From: Acidimicrobiia bacterium
Lineage (GTDB): Bacteria > Actinomycetota > Acidimicrobiia > IMCC26256 > JAENVU01
NCBI GenBank assembly: GCA_016650415.1
Contig: JAENVU010000230.1
Coordinates: 1-9,452 of the forward strand
Reading direction: 5' to 3'
Length of the DNA stretch: 9,452 nt
The notes beneath the pieces are model-generated. The model worked only from the letters and a program-made list of their open reading frames with translations. It was not told where the DNA came from and searched no databases. Position 1 is the first letter of the stretch; every line of letters starts with the position of its first letter. The position numbers and the translations under genes are program-made. Positions 1-7,344 of this stretch are shown here, piece by piece.

Positions 1-3000
1 CGCCTGCTCGACATTCAAGAGATGCTCTCGGACAGCGGTATCGGCCGACAGCAACACGTCATCGTCGGCCAGGGTCAACTCGACTCGATCCTCAACTCGC
101 GCCCCGAGGACCGCCGCGGTGTCATCGAGGAAGCCGCCGGCATCCTCAAGTACCGCAAACGCCGGGAGAAGGCCGAGCGCCGGCTCGAAGCCACCGAGGG
201 CAACCTGGTCCGGCTCAACGATCTGTTGCGTGAAGTCCGCCGCGGTCTGGGCCCGCTCCAGAAGCAGGCCGACGCGGCCCGCCGCCACGATGGCGTGGTC
301 GAGGAGCTGCGCGCGATCCGGGTGCACCTCGTCGGTCGCGAACTCGCCGGACTGCAACTGAAGACGAGCCGTCTGAAGGAGCAGTCGCACGAGCTGGCCC
401 GTGAAGAGGCCACGATCCAGGCGCGCCTGCGCGAACTCGACGTCTCGGTGCTCGACGCCGAACGCGCGTTGACCGATGTCGGTCACGGCGACGTGGCCGA
501 CGCGCTCGGCCGCATCGAAGCGATTCGCGAGCGGGCGCGGGGTCTCCGTGCCCTGGTGACCGAGCGCCGTCGGAGCTTGGAACGCGAGCTCGTGGCTGCG
601 GCCGACGAAGGCGTCGTCGAGACGTTGGTCGCCGATGCGGGTGCGGTTCGTGCCGAGCTCGACGTGCTCGATCCGCAGTCGGGTGAACTCGCGGAACAAG
701 AACTCGAAATCGAGGCCGCCGAGCGGATTCTGGCCGAGGAGCGCACCGCCGCCGCGGCCGTGGGCGAGAGCGACGACCCGGTTGCCGAAGCCGGGGCGGT
801 CCGCCGCGAGTTGGCCGCCCGCCGCGATGGTCTGGCTCGCATCGAAGACGAACTGGCTCGGTTCGATCAGCGAGCCCAGGGGATTGCCCAGCGCCAGACG
901 CAACTGCAGCTCGAGTTGGGCCAGGCGTCGGAGCGGCTCGGATCAGTCGAAGCGAGTCTGCCGAACGCGCTCGCCACCGCCGAGACCGCCGCGGCCGCGC
1001 GGGCCGGCAGCGAGGAGCGACTGACGGCGGCGGAGACGAGTTGGCGGGAAGCCGAATCCGAGGCCAGCCGGTGGCAGGCCCGCGCCGATGCGTTGGCGCA
1101 GGCGCTCGACGCCGCCAGTGATGCGGAAGCCGCTGCCGTCCTCGACGGCATGCTCGGCGTCGCCGGGTCGCTGGTGAACCATCTCGTCATCGATCCGGGG
1201 GCCGAAGTTGCGGTCGCCGCGGCGCTTGGCGATGCGATGGGTTCGGTCATCGTTTCGGGACGAGACGAAGCCCAGTCGGCGATCCGACGCCTCGCCGATG
1301 GCGACGTCGGTGCATGGTTGTTGGTGCTCGACGCCAACGAGACCGCCGTGACCACGGGGGCGACGCTCGCTCCCGACGGCGCCCGCCCGCTCGCGAGCTG
1401 CGTGCGCGGCAGTCTGCCCGGCTTGCAGGCCACCCTGACCCGCACGCTTGCCGGCGTCGTCCTGAGCGACGGCGACTGGCATGCCGCCATGGATCTCGCG
1501 ATCGCGAATCCGGACTTGACCGTCATGACCCGTGCCGGAGATCGGTTCGGCGGCGGCCGACCCTGGCGCTTCGGTGGCGACCACACCGCGGGCGTGACCC
1601 GCGCCGCGCTCGACGAAGCCGTCACGGCGGCCGAAGCCGCGTTGAGGACCCGAGATCAGGCCCGGACGGCAGTGGACGCGGCGCGCGTCGATCTGACCGA
1701 GGTCCGGGCGGCCGAGCAGCGCGCGGCCGAAGCGGCCCGCATTGCCCGGAGCACGCACGATCGGACGAAGTCCGAAGCCGAACGGCTCACCACCGCCCAG
1801 CGCGAGCGTGCGCACGAGTTGGAAGCCGCGCAGGCTTCACGAGTCGCGCTCCTGGACGCGCTCTCCGCGGAGCAGGCGACGCTCGCCGAACTCGAAGCGC
1901 GCCTCCCGCAGCTGGAGGCTGCCGAAGTGGCGGCGCAGACCGTTGCCGCCGACCGGGCCGCCGCACTCGCGGCACTCGACGCTCGGGAGACCGCGCTGCG
2001 CGGGGTCCGGCGCGACCACTCGGTCCGGGTTGCCGCATTCGACGAGCGCCGGATGTTGCTCAACCGTCGGCTCGCCGAGGTCGAGGATCGCCTCGCCCGT
2101 GACCCCGAAGCGAAAGCGGCCGCCGAGCGGTATCGCGCGGCGCTCACGGGCAAGGGCGTCGCGTACGAGCGAGTCGGGGGTCGGCTCGACGATCTCGGTA
2201 CCCGCATCGAGACCGTGTACGGCTGGGTGCGGGAGGAACGGCGGATCCAGGCGGAGAAGGCCAGCGCGGCCGGCGGCCGGCTCGAACAGCTGCGCAGCCA
2301 ACGTCAGGCCCAGGAACACGACCTCGCCGGAGTGCGTGAGCGGCAGCAGCGCCGCGAAGTCGAAGAGGTCGAGAACCGCATGCGGCTCGAAGCCGCCGTC
2401 GAACGGGTACGCACCGAGTTCGATTGCGAACCGGGGCTGGCGATCGACGCGCCGGCCCCCGTCGTTCCCGACGGCACCACGCTCGCCGGTCGGGCCCGAG
2501 ACCTCGATCGCGACCTGCGGTTGATGGGTCCGATCAACCCGTTGGCGCTCGAGGAGTACGAGGCGCTGCAAGAACGGCACGACTTCCTCGTCCAGCAACT
2601 CGACGACGTGAAGCACAGTCGTCGTGAGCTCCAACGCGTGATCAAGGCAGTCGACATCGAGATCGTGACGGTGTTCGAGACCGCATTCGCCGACGTGCAG
2701 GCGAACTTCGAGCAGCTGTTCGGCACGCTGTTCCCCGGCGGTTCCGGGCGGGTGTTCCTCACCGATCCGGACGATCTCCTGAACACGGGGATCGAGATGG
2801 AGGCGCGACCGTCGGGCAAGAACACGAAGCGGCTGTCACTGCTGTCAGGTGGAGAACGGTCCCTGACCGCGATGGCGTTCCTCTTCGCGGTGTTCCGCTC
2901 TCGTCCCTCGCCCTTCTACTTGCTCGACGAAGTCGAGGCCGCGTTGGACGACGTCAACCTGCACCGCTTCCTCGATCTCATCCACGAGTTCCGCAACGAC

Positions 3001-3135
3001 GCTCAGCTGCTCGTCGTGTCGCACCAGAAGCGCACGATGGAAGCCGGCGACTGTCTCTACGGGGTCTCCATGGCACCCGGTGGATCGACCAAGGTCGTGA
3101 GCCAGCGGATGCGTGGCGAGATCGTGCTGACCTAG
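1..3135 (+). CDS. smc: Chromosome partition protein SMC (5'-truncated by window)
   Basis: SMC is the ATPase core of the bacterial condensin (SMC-ScpAB), which compacts and helps segregate the chromosome. The reading frame is open from base 1, which encodes RLLDIQE; the ATG at 22 is internal, so the true start and the Walker A motif lie upstream (roughly 115-130 residues missing, by family comparison). In-window order: the end of the N-terminal ATPase half with GIGRQQHVIVGQGQLDSIL and the EEAAGILKY motif; a first coiled-coil arm (about 180-1120); a hinge domain (about 1138-1585, starting near GMLGVAGSLV); a second, returning coiled-coil arm (about 1590-2500); then the C-terminal ATPase half. 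The last contains LMGPINPLALEEYE, the ABC signature LSGGERS (2842-2862), Walker B FYLLDE with Asp at 2926 and catalytic Glu at 2929, the D-loop ALDD, and the switch His in VVSHQKR. The arms are rich in Ala, Glu and Arg. About 1044 residues are visible, consistent with a full-length protein of about 1160-1200. The stop is TAG. No frameshift is seen. Confidence 0.98.
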   Translation, partial: RLLDIQEMLSDSGIGRQQHVIVGQGQLDSILNSRPEDRRGVIEEAAGILKYRKRREKAERRLEATEGNLVRLNDLLREVRRGLGPLQKQADAARRHDGVVEELRAIRVHLVGRELAGLQLKTSRLKEQSHELAREEATIQARLRELDVSVLDAERALTDVGHGDVADALGRIEAIRERARGLRALVTERRRSLERELVAAADEGVVETLVADAGAVRAELDVLDPQSGELAEQELEIEAAERILAEERTAAAAVGESDDPVAEAGAVRRELAARRDGLARIEDELARFDQRAQGIAQRQTQLQLELGQASERLGSVEASLPNALATAETAAAARAGSEERLTAAETSWREAESEASRWQARADALAQALDAASDAEAAAVLDGMLGVAGSLVNHLVIDPGAEVAVAAALGDAMGSVIVSGRDEAQSAIRRLADGDVGAWLLVLDANETAVTTGATLAPDGARPLASCVRGSLPGLQATLTRTLAGVVLSDGDWHAAMDLAIANPDLTVMTRAGDRFGGGRPWRFGGDHTAGVTRAALDEAVTAAEAALRTRDQARTAVDAARVDLTEVRAAEQRAAEAARIARSTHDRTKSEAERLTTAQRERAHELEAAQASRVALLDALSAEQATLAELEARLPQLEAAEVAAQTVAADRAAALAALDARETALRGVRRDHSVRVAAFDERRMLLNRRLAEVEDRLARDPEAKAAAERYRAALTGKGVAYERVGGRLDDLGTRIETVYGWVREERRIQAEKASAAGGRLEQLRSQRQAQEHDLAGVRERQQRREVEEVENRMRLEAAVERVRTEFDCEPGLAIDAPAPVVPDGTTLAGRARDLDRDLRLMGPINPLALEEYEALQERHDFLVQQLDDVKHSRRELQRVIKAVDIEIVTVFETAFADVQANFEQLFGTLFPGGSGRVFLTDPDDLLNTGIEMEARPSGKNTKRLSLLSGGERSLTAMAFLFAVFRSRPSPFYLLDEVEAALDDVNLHRFLDLIHEFRNDAQLLVVSHQKRTMEAGDCLYGVSMAPGGSTKVVSQRMRGEIVLT

Positions 3136-3142
3136 GGATTCG

Positions 3143-4195
3143 ATGACCCTTCCGCTCGACGCCGCGAACGACCTCGAGCTGATCAACGCATGCGGTCCCA
3201 CGGGCCAGCAGGCCTGGTTGTGCTCGACGGTGCACGACATCACGGGAAGCGCCAGCGCGGCTCGCTTCGCCGACGACATCAGCAAACCGTTCCGGATTCT
3301 CGTCATCGTGCTGGTGGCCTATCTGCTGGTGCGGATCTCGCGGTTGGTCATCCGCCGGGTGGTGAAGCGCCTCTCGCGCGACGAGACCGCGGAGCGGATG
3401 GCGAACCTGCGGCGCCGTACCGGGGTGGCACTGCTCGACACCGGACCGGTACCGACCGTGCGCAGGGCGCTGCGCGCCGAGACGATCGGTGCGGTCATCC
3501 GCAGCATCGTGGGGGCGATCATCTGGGCGACCGCGCTCGTCATGATCCTCAACACGCTCACGGTGAACCTCGCCGCGGTCGGCGTTGGAGCCGGGATCGT
3601 CGGCGTGGCCATCGGATTCGGATCGCAAACGCTGGTCCGCGACTTCATCTCCGGGCTGTTCATGCTGGTCGAGGACCAGTACGGCGTCGGCGACGTCGTC
3701 GACCTGGATCTCGCCGCCGGAACCGTCGAGGGCGTGAGCCTCCGGACGACGCGCGTGCGCGACGTCGAAGGTGTGGTCTGGCATGTGCCGAACGGTGAGA
3801 TCCGCCGGGTCGGGAACAAGAGCCAGCAGTGGGCACGGGCCGTGCTCGACATTCCGGTCGCGTACGACGCCGACCTGCCGACGGCGCTCGATGCGATCCG
3901 AGAGGCGGCGGAGTCGGTGGTCGCCGACGACGAGTTCGCATCGCTCGTGCTCGAACCGCCCGAAGTCCTGGGTATCGAGAACATCACCAGCGACCAGGTC
4001 GTGATCCGGCTCGGGGTCAAGACGCTGCCCCTCGAACAATGGCGGGTCGCTCGCGAACTCCGGGCCCGGGTCAAGTCCGCGCTCGATGCCGTCGACGTCC
4101 AACCACTCGGCCAGGACGTCGTGCGCTACCGCCCGACCGGCGGCCACGCTGGACCTGCGGCGAACAAGGAAGGTCAGTTCCCGAGCGACCGATAA
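3143..4195 (+). CDS. MscS-family small-conductance mechanosensitive ion channel
   Basis: A 350-residue predicted membrane channel of the MscS family, which opens under membrane tension to release solutes during hypo-osmotic shock. Hydrophobic segments lie at about residues 50-69, 118-139 and 143-162. The third is the Gly/Ala-rich pore helix (GVGAGIVGVAIGFGSQ) running into the amphipathic DFISGLFMLVEDQY stretch. The cytoplasmic beta domain follows, with GVGDVVDL, AGTVEGVSLRTTRVRD and the family's VPNGEI motif (V215-P216-N217). A C-terminal alpha/beta domain (about 228-325) and a short polar tail complete the protein. The first 45 residues are not recognisable and contain two Cys (17 and 27). 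It starts 7 bases after the smc stop; AGGGA at 3134-3138 is a weak, close RBS, so it is probably co-transcribed with smc. The family call is firm, but the ion selectivity and true physiological role cannot be read from the sequence. Confidence 0.95.
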   Translation: MTLPLDAANDLELINACGPTGQQAWLCSTVHDITGSASAARFADDISKPFRILVIVLVAYLLVRISRLVIRRVVKRLSRDETAERMANLRRRTGVALLDTGPVPTVRRALRAETIGAVIRSIVGAIIWATALVMILNTLTVNLAAVGVGAGIVGVAIGFGSQTLVRDFISGLFMLVEDQYGVGDVVDLDLAAGTVEGVSLRTTRVRDVEGVVWHVPNGEIRRVGNKSQQWARAVLDIPVAYDADLPTALDAIREAAESVVADDEFASLVLEPPEVLGIENITSDQVVIRLGVKTLPLEQWRVARELRARVKSALDAVDVQPLGQDVVRYRPTGGHAGPAANKEGQFPSDR

Positions 4196-4203
4196 CCGAG
4201 GTT

Positions 4204-4209
4204 TAGGCT
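4204..4209 (+). promoter_or_regulatory. Putative -10 box (TAGGCT) for leaderless ftsY
   Basis: TAGGCT fits the actinobacterial TANNNT -10 pattern and lies in the 23-base gap after the channel gene. Nine bases separate it from the ftsY ATG, so transcription would begin at or next to the start codon. No Shine-Dalgarno sequence sits at a useful distance; the nearest purine run, GAGG at 4198-4201, is 17 bases away. No convincing -35 is visible, which is common for this group. This is inferred from position and motif only. Confidence 0.55.
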
Positions 4210-4218
4210 CGCCCGCTG

Positions 4219-5325
4219 ATGGAACCCCTTCTGCTCGTTCTGATCGTCGCGCTCGTTGTCGTCCTCGGAGTCGGCGGACTGCTGCTTGCCCGCCGGTCGC
4301 GACCGGGGGTCGAGGAAGACCTCCGCCCGACGCCTCCGACCGCGCCGGTCGACACCCTCGCACCGGAGACGGCGCCGGACGTCGCACTCGAACCGGAGGC
4401 GCCACCGGTCGAACCCGAGCCCGAGCGAGTCAAGCCCCGTCTCCGCGACCGGCTGGGCAAGACCCGTGATGCCTTCACCGGCGTCTTCTCCGGGATCGCG
4501 AGTCGCGGCAAGATCGACGACGAGACCTGGGACGACCTGGAGGAAGCACTGATTCTCGCCGACGTCGGGGTGCCCACGACCACGAAGGTGATCGACGCGG
4601 TGCGGGCACGGGTGGGCGCCGAGAAGGTGTCGGACCCCGAGCGGGTCGTCGAACTGCTCAGGGAAGAACTGGTGGCGTTGCTGACCGGTTCCGACCGTGC
4701 CCTCGGTCGAGCCGAGTCGGGGCCCTCCGTGTGGATGTTCGTCGGGGTCAACGGGGTCGGGAAGACGACGAGCATCGCGAAGCTCGCCCAGCGCGAAGTC
4801 GATGCCGGTCACCGGGTGGTGCTCGCCGCGGCCGACACGTTCCGCGCCGCGGCCGCCGAACAACTCGCCACGTGGGCCGCGCGCACCGGCTCGGAAATCG
4901 TGCGCGGCCAAGACGGTGCTGATCCAGGCTCGATCGTGTTCGACGCGATGAGCGCGGCCGCGACCCGGGGCGCCGACGTCGTGCTCGTCGACACGGCCGG
5001 CCGCCTGCACAACAAAGTCAACCTGATGGAGGAGCTGAAGAAGCTCCGTCGCATCGTGGAACGCACCGATGGTGCGCTGCGTGAGGTGTTGTTGGTCGTG
5101 GATGCCTCGACCGGGCAGAACGGGTTGGCCCAGGCGCGCCAGTTTGCGGAGACGGTCGACATCTCCGGTGTCGTCCTCACCAAACTCGACGGCACCGCGA
5201 AGGGCGGCATCGTGCTCGCGATTCAGTCCGAACTCGGGATTCCCGTGAAGGTCGTCGGTGTCGGTGAAACCGCCGACGACCTCATCGAGTTCGACCCCGA
5301 GGAGTTCGTCGCCGCGTTGTTCTGA
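4219..5325 (+). CDS. ftsY: Signal recognition particle receptor FtsY
   Basis: FtsY is the membrane-associated SRP receptor GTPase. It pairs with Ffh to hand ribosome-nascent-chain complexes to the Sec translocon. The 368-residue protein begins with a hydrophobic helix (residues 3-23) followed by ARR, then a Pro/Glu-rich linker (about 31-70). This matches the membrane-anchored FtsY form known from actinobacteria rather than the long acidic A domain of E. coli. The N domain (about 72-165) precedes the G domain, which has G1 GVNGVGKT (176-183), the DTFRAAAAEQL insertion-box motif (206-216), DTAGR (258-262), TKLD (321-324) and GVGE (347-350). All GTPase motifs are intact. The ATG at 4219 is chosen because it gives the anchor helix directly and sits 9 bases behind a -10 box. 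ffh follows 57 bases later, so both halves of the targeting pathway are side by side. Confidence 0.98.
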   Translation: MEPLLLVLIVALVVVLGVGGLLLARRSRPGVEEDLRPTPPTAPVDTLAPETAPDVALEPEAPPVEPEPERVKPRLRDRLGKTRDAFTGVFSGIASRGKIDDETWDDLEEALILADVGVPTTTKVIDAVRARVGAEKVSDPERVVELLREELVALLTGSDRALGRAESGPSVWMFVGVNGVGKTTSIAKLAQREVDAGHRVVLAAADTFRAAAAEQLATWAARTGSEIVRGQDGADPGSIVFDAMSAAATRGADVVLVDTAGRLHNKVNLMEELKKLRRIVERTDGALREVLLVVDASTGQNGLAQARQFAETVDISGVVLTKLDGTAKGGIVLAIQSELGIPVKVVGVGETADDLIEFDPEEFVAALF

Positions 5326-5367
5326 CCGGTATCCGTCGCCGACCGACTCTGCCGAGAAGCGGCTCCG

Positions 5368-5373
5368 TATACT
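5368..5373 (+). promoter_or_regulatory. Putative -10 box (TATACT) for leaderless ffh
   Basis: TATACT is close to the ideal TATAAT -10 and is conspicuous in a G+C-rich context. It lies in the 57-base gap between ftsY and ffh, 9 bases before the ffh ATG. The intervening CGCCGTCTC has no Shine-Dalgarno character, so a leaderless or near-leaderless transcript is the simplest reading. A weak -35 candidate, CCGACT (5343-5348), sits at a rather long 19-base spacing. Confidence 0.65.
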
Positions 5374-5382
5374 CGCCGTCTC

Positions 5383-6741
5383 ATGTTCGACGCCCTCTCC
5401 GAACGATTCGACGGGATCTTTTCGCGCCTGCGGAGCCGCGGGAAGCTCTCCGAGGCCGACATCGACGCGGTTGCTCGCGAGATCCGGTTGGCGCTGCTCG
5501 AAGCCGACGTCAACGTCAAGGTGGTCAAGGCGCTCATCGCCCGGCTGAAGGAACGCGCCAACGGTGCCGAGGTCCAGAAGAGCCTCAGCCCCGCGCAGCA
5601 GGTCATCAAGATCGTCCACGAGGAACTCATCACGACGCTGGGCGGGACGTCCGGCAAGTTGACGATGAGTCCGAAGCCTCCGACCGTCGTGATGATGTGT
5701 GGTCTGCAGGGCGCGGGCAAGACCACCGCGGCGGCCAAGCTCGCGCGCCAGCTCAAGAGCCAGGGTCTCCAGGTCCTGTTGGTCGCCGCGGACCTGGCGC
5801 GACCGGCGGCCGTCGAGCAGCTCCGCGTGCTCGGGAGCCGAGTGGATGTCCCCGTCTGGTCGGTGCCCGAGGACGGCCCGCAGGATGCCGTCGAAGTCGC
5901 CCGCACCGCGCTCGACGAAGCGGCGCGGCTCGGTCGCAACGTGGTGATCGTCGACACCGCCGGTCGGTTGCAGATCGACACCGAGTTGATGCTCGAACTC
6001 AAACAGGTGCGCGACGTGGTGAACCCGACCAACACGCTGCTCGTCGTCGACGCGATGACCGGTCAGGAAGCGGTGAACGTCGCCACCGCGTTCGACGAAG
6101 CCGTCGGACTCGATGGAGTGGTGCTCACCAAGATCGACGGTGACGCACGCGGCGGTGCCGCGCTCTCGGTCAAGGAAGTCGTCGGCAAACCCATCCTCTT
6201 CGTAGGAACCGGTGAGAAGCTCGAGGACTTCGAGCCGTTCCATCCCGACCGCATGGCGAGCCGGATCCTCGGCATGGGTGACGTGCTCACGTTGATCGAA
6301 AAGGCCGAAGCCAACTTCGATGCCGACGTCGCGCAACGGGCCCAGGAATCGCTGAGCAAGGGCCAGTTCACCCTCGAAGACTTCTTGGAGCAGATGCGCC
6401 AGGTCCGAAAGATGGGACCGATCGGCAACATCATGAAGATGCTGCCCGGCATGCCCAAGGAGATGAAGAACGCCGAGGTCGACGAAGGTGAGATCAACCG
6501 GATCGAGGCCATCATCTGCTCGATGACCGCCGCGGAACGGCGGGACCCGACGTTGATCAACGGATCACGGCGCGTGCGGATCGCGAAGGGGAGTGGGACC
6601 TCCACCTCCGAGGTCAATGCGCTGCTGAAGCAGTTCAAACAGGTCCAGCAGATGATGAAAGCCCTCACCGGCGGGGGGAAACGGCCCAAACTCCGGGGCC
6701 TCGCCGGGATGGACCTCAGTCAGCTGCAAGGTGGAAACTGA
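5383..6741 (+). CDS. ffh: Signal recognition particle protein Ffh (SRP54)
   Basis: Ffh is the SRP GTPase. It binds 4.5S RNA and hydrophobic signal sequences on nascent chains and docks on FtsY. The 452 residues hold the N domain (1-90, starting MFDALSERFDGIF), the G domain with G1 GLQGAGKT (107-114), DLARPAA (137-143), DTAGR (191-195), TKID (249-252) and GTGE (275-278), and the C-terminal M domain (about 320-440). The M domain shows the Met-rich finger region (MRQVRKMGPIGNIMKMLPGM), the ERRDPTLINGSRRVRIAKGSG segment and STSEVNALLKQF, which form the RNA-binding part. The length is normal for the short form of the family, and the C-terminal extension seen in some actinobacteria is absent. The ATG at 5383 matches the conserved N-terminus exactly. 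The 4.5S RNA gene is not in this window. Confidence 0.99.
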   Translation: MFDALSERFDGIFSRLRSRGKLSEADIDAVAREIRLALLEADVNVKVVKALIARLKERANGAEVQKSLSPAQQVIKIVHEELITTLGGTSGKLTMSPKPPTVVMMCGLQGAGKTTAAAKLARQLKSQGLQVLLVAADLARPAAVEQLRVLGSRVDVPVWSVPEDGPQDAVEVARTALDEAARLGRNVVIVDTAGRLQIDTELMLELKQVRDVVNPTNTLLVVDAMTGQEAVNVATAFDEAVGLDGVVLTKIDGDARGGAALSVKEVVGKPILFVGTGEKLEDFEPFHPDRMASRILGMGDVLTLIEKAEANFDADVAQRAQESLSKGQFTLEDFLEQMRQVRKMGPIGNIMKMLPGMPKEMKNAEVDEGEINRIEAIICSMTAAERRDPTLINGSRRVRIAKGSGTSTSEVNALLKQFKQVQQMMKALTGGGKRPKLRGLAGMDLSQLQGGN

Positions 6742-6753
6742 GCCGGACCCGGC
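6742..6753 (+). other. Small perfect inverted repeat right after the ffh stop
   Basis: GCCGG-AC-CCGGC begins at the base after the ffh TGA and could form a 4-5 bp G+C hairpin. It is not followed by a T-run, so it is not a canonical intrinsic terminator. It could be a weak attenuating or 3'-end-stabilising hairpin, or chance in G+C-rich DNA. Confidence 0.25.
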
Positions 6754-6773
6754 ATGATGGCAGTCTGAGCCGC

Positions 6774-6779
6774 TAGCCT
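6774..6779 (+). promoter_or_regulatory. Putative -10 box (TAGCCT) for the rpsP operon
   Basis: TAGCCT fits TANNNT and lies in the 93-base ffh-rpsP gap, the longest non-coding stretch in the window. A start about 7-8 bases on (near 6787) would give a 5' leader of roughly 48 bases carrying the rpsP RBS. No clear -35 is visible. The hexamer sits inside the palindrome GCTAGC, so chance is possible. Confidence 0.4.
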
Positions 6780-6789
6780 GGCGCCCTCG

Positions 6790-6804
6790 CGTCGCCCGGC
6801 GGCG
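6790..6804 (+). other. Possible hairpin in the rpsP 5' leader
   Basis: CGTCGC-CCG-GCGGCG can pair as a 6 bp stem (one G-U pair) with a 3-base loop. It would stand near the 5' end of the predicted rpsP transcript and upstream of the RBS. It does not resemble a riboswitch I know, and the local sequence is very G+C-rich, so the structure may be incidental. Confidence 0.2.
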
Positions 6805-6815
6805 CAGTCCCTTTC

Positions 6816-6823
6816 GGAGAGGA
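6816..6823 (+). promoter_or_regulatory. Ribosome binding site for rpsP
   Basis: GGAGAGGA is a strong purine-rich Shine-Dalgarno sequence. It lies 11 bases before the GTG at 6835 and supports that start for rpsP. It contrasts with ftsY and ffh, which have no such site. Confidence 0.75.
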
Positions 6824-6834
6824 AATCCCAGCAC

Positions 6835-7344
6835 GTGTCCGTCAAGATTCGTCTTATGCGCGTGGGCAAGAAGAAGCAGCCCAGCTACCGAGTGGTCGTC
6901 GCCGACGGCCGCAGCCCCCGTGATGGTCGCTACATCGAGATCATCGGTCACTACCAGCCGCGCCAGGAGCCGTCGGGGTTCACCATCGACGACGCCAAGG
7001 TCATGGACTGGCTGGCCAAGGGTGCCCAGCCGAGCACGCAGGTGCACCGTCTCCTCGTGAACGCCGGCATCTGGGAGCAGTACGAGTCGACCCGTTCGTC
7101 GGTCTCGACTGCCGCCAAGGTCGCGACCCGTCGGGCCAAGGGCCAGGCCGCGGCGCAAGCCGAGGCTGCGAAGGTCAAGGCCGCGGCGGAAGCTCAGGCG
7201 GCCGCCGATGCCAAGGTCCAGGCGGACGCCGCCGCGGCCGAGGCCAAAGCTGCCGAAGCCAAAGCGGCCGAGGACGCGGCCGCCGCCGAGGCGAGCGCCG
7301 ACGAAGCACCGTCCGAGGACGCCGCGCCCGAGGGTGACGCATGA
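6835..7344 (+). CDS. rpsP: 30S ribosomal protein bS16 with alanine-rich C-terminal extension
   Basis: bS16 is a primary-assembly protein of the 30S subunit body. The start is GTG, giving SVKIRLMRVGKKKQPSYRVV, the family's diagnostic N-terminus, and it follows a good RBS. The globular core is residues 1 to about 82, with RDGRYIEIIGHYQP and the TIDDAKVMDWLAKGAQPS segment. Beyond it lies a tail to residue 169. Of the last 69 residues, 36 are Ala; Lys, Arg and Gln are mixed in first, then Glu and Asp near the end (SEDAAPEGDA). It is predicted to be a long helix or disordered tail. E. coli bS16 is about 82 residues; Ala-rich tails are known in actinobacterial bS16. The stop overlaps the khpA start by four bases (ATGA), so the two are translationally coupled. 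Confidence 0.98.
   Translation: MSVKIRLMRVGKKKQPSYRVVVADGRSPRDGRYIEIIGHYQPRQEPSGFTIDDAKVMDWLAKGAQPSTQVHRLLVNAGIWEQYESTRSSVSTAAKVATRRAKGQAAAQAEAAKVKAAAEAQAAADAKVQADAAAAEAKAAEAKAAEDAAAAEASADEAPSEDAAPEGDA
7330..7334 (+). promoter_or_regulatory. Ribosome binding site for khpA inside the end of rpsP
   Basis: GAGGG lies within the last codons of rpsP, 6 bases before the khpA ATG. It supports that start. Together with the 4-base overlap it indicates initiation by ribosomes finishing rpsP as well as de novo. Confidence 0.6.

Noticed and set aside
22..24. ATG at 22 as the start of smc
   Set aside because: The frame is open from base 1 and encodes conserved SMC residues before this Met. The protein's Walker A region must lie upstream of the window.
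867..1815. Long minus-strand frames opposite the smc hinge region
   Set aside because: The + strand frame carries the conserved SMC hinge, and the opposite frames have Ser/Arg/Gly-rich translations typical of complement reading.
2978..4405. 475-codon open frame on the minus strand opposite the MscS-family gene
   Set aside because: It is a shadow of the + strand gene, with Arg/His/Asp-rich translation and no homologous motif, and it runs through the end of smc and the start of ftsY.
4174..6336. 720-codon open frame on the minus strand opposite ftsY and ffh
   Set aside because: It mirrors the third-position G/C bias of two clear genes, has no RBS or recognisable domain, and its translation is low-complexity His/Arg/Gly/Asp-rich. 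It is an artefact of G+C-rich coding DNA.
6754..6768. ATGATG mini-frame (MMAV) between ffh and rpsP
   Set aside because: It has four codons with no RBS and lies upstream of the likely rpsP transcription start, so there is nothing to support translation.
6835..7340. Ala/Lys/Glu-rich rpsP tail as a sign of frameshift or fused gene
   Set aside because: The frame is continuous and ends in a clean 4-base overlap with khpA. Ala-rich tails are known in actinobacterial bS16.
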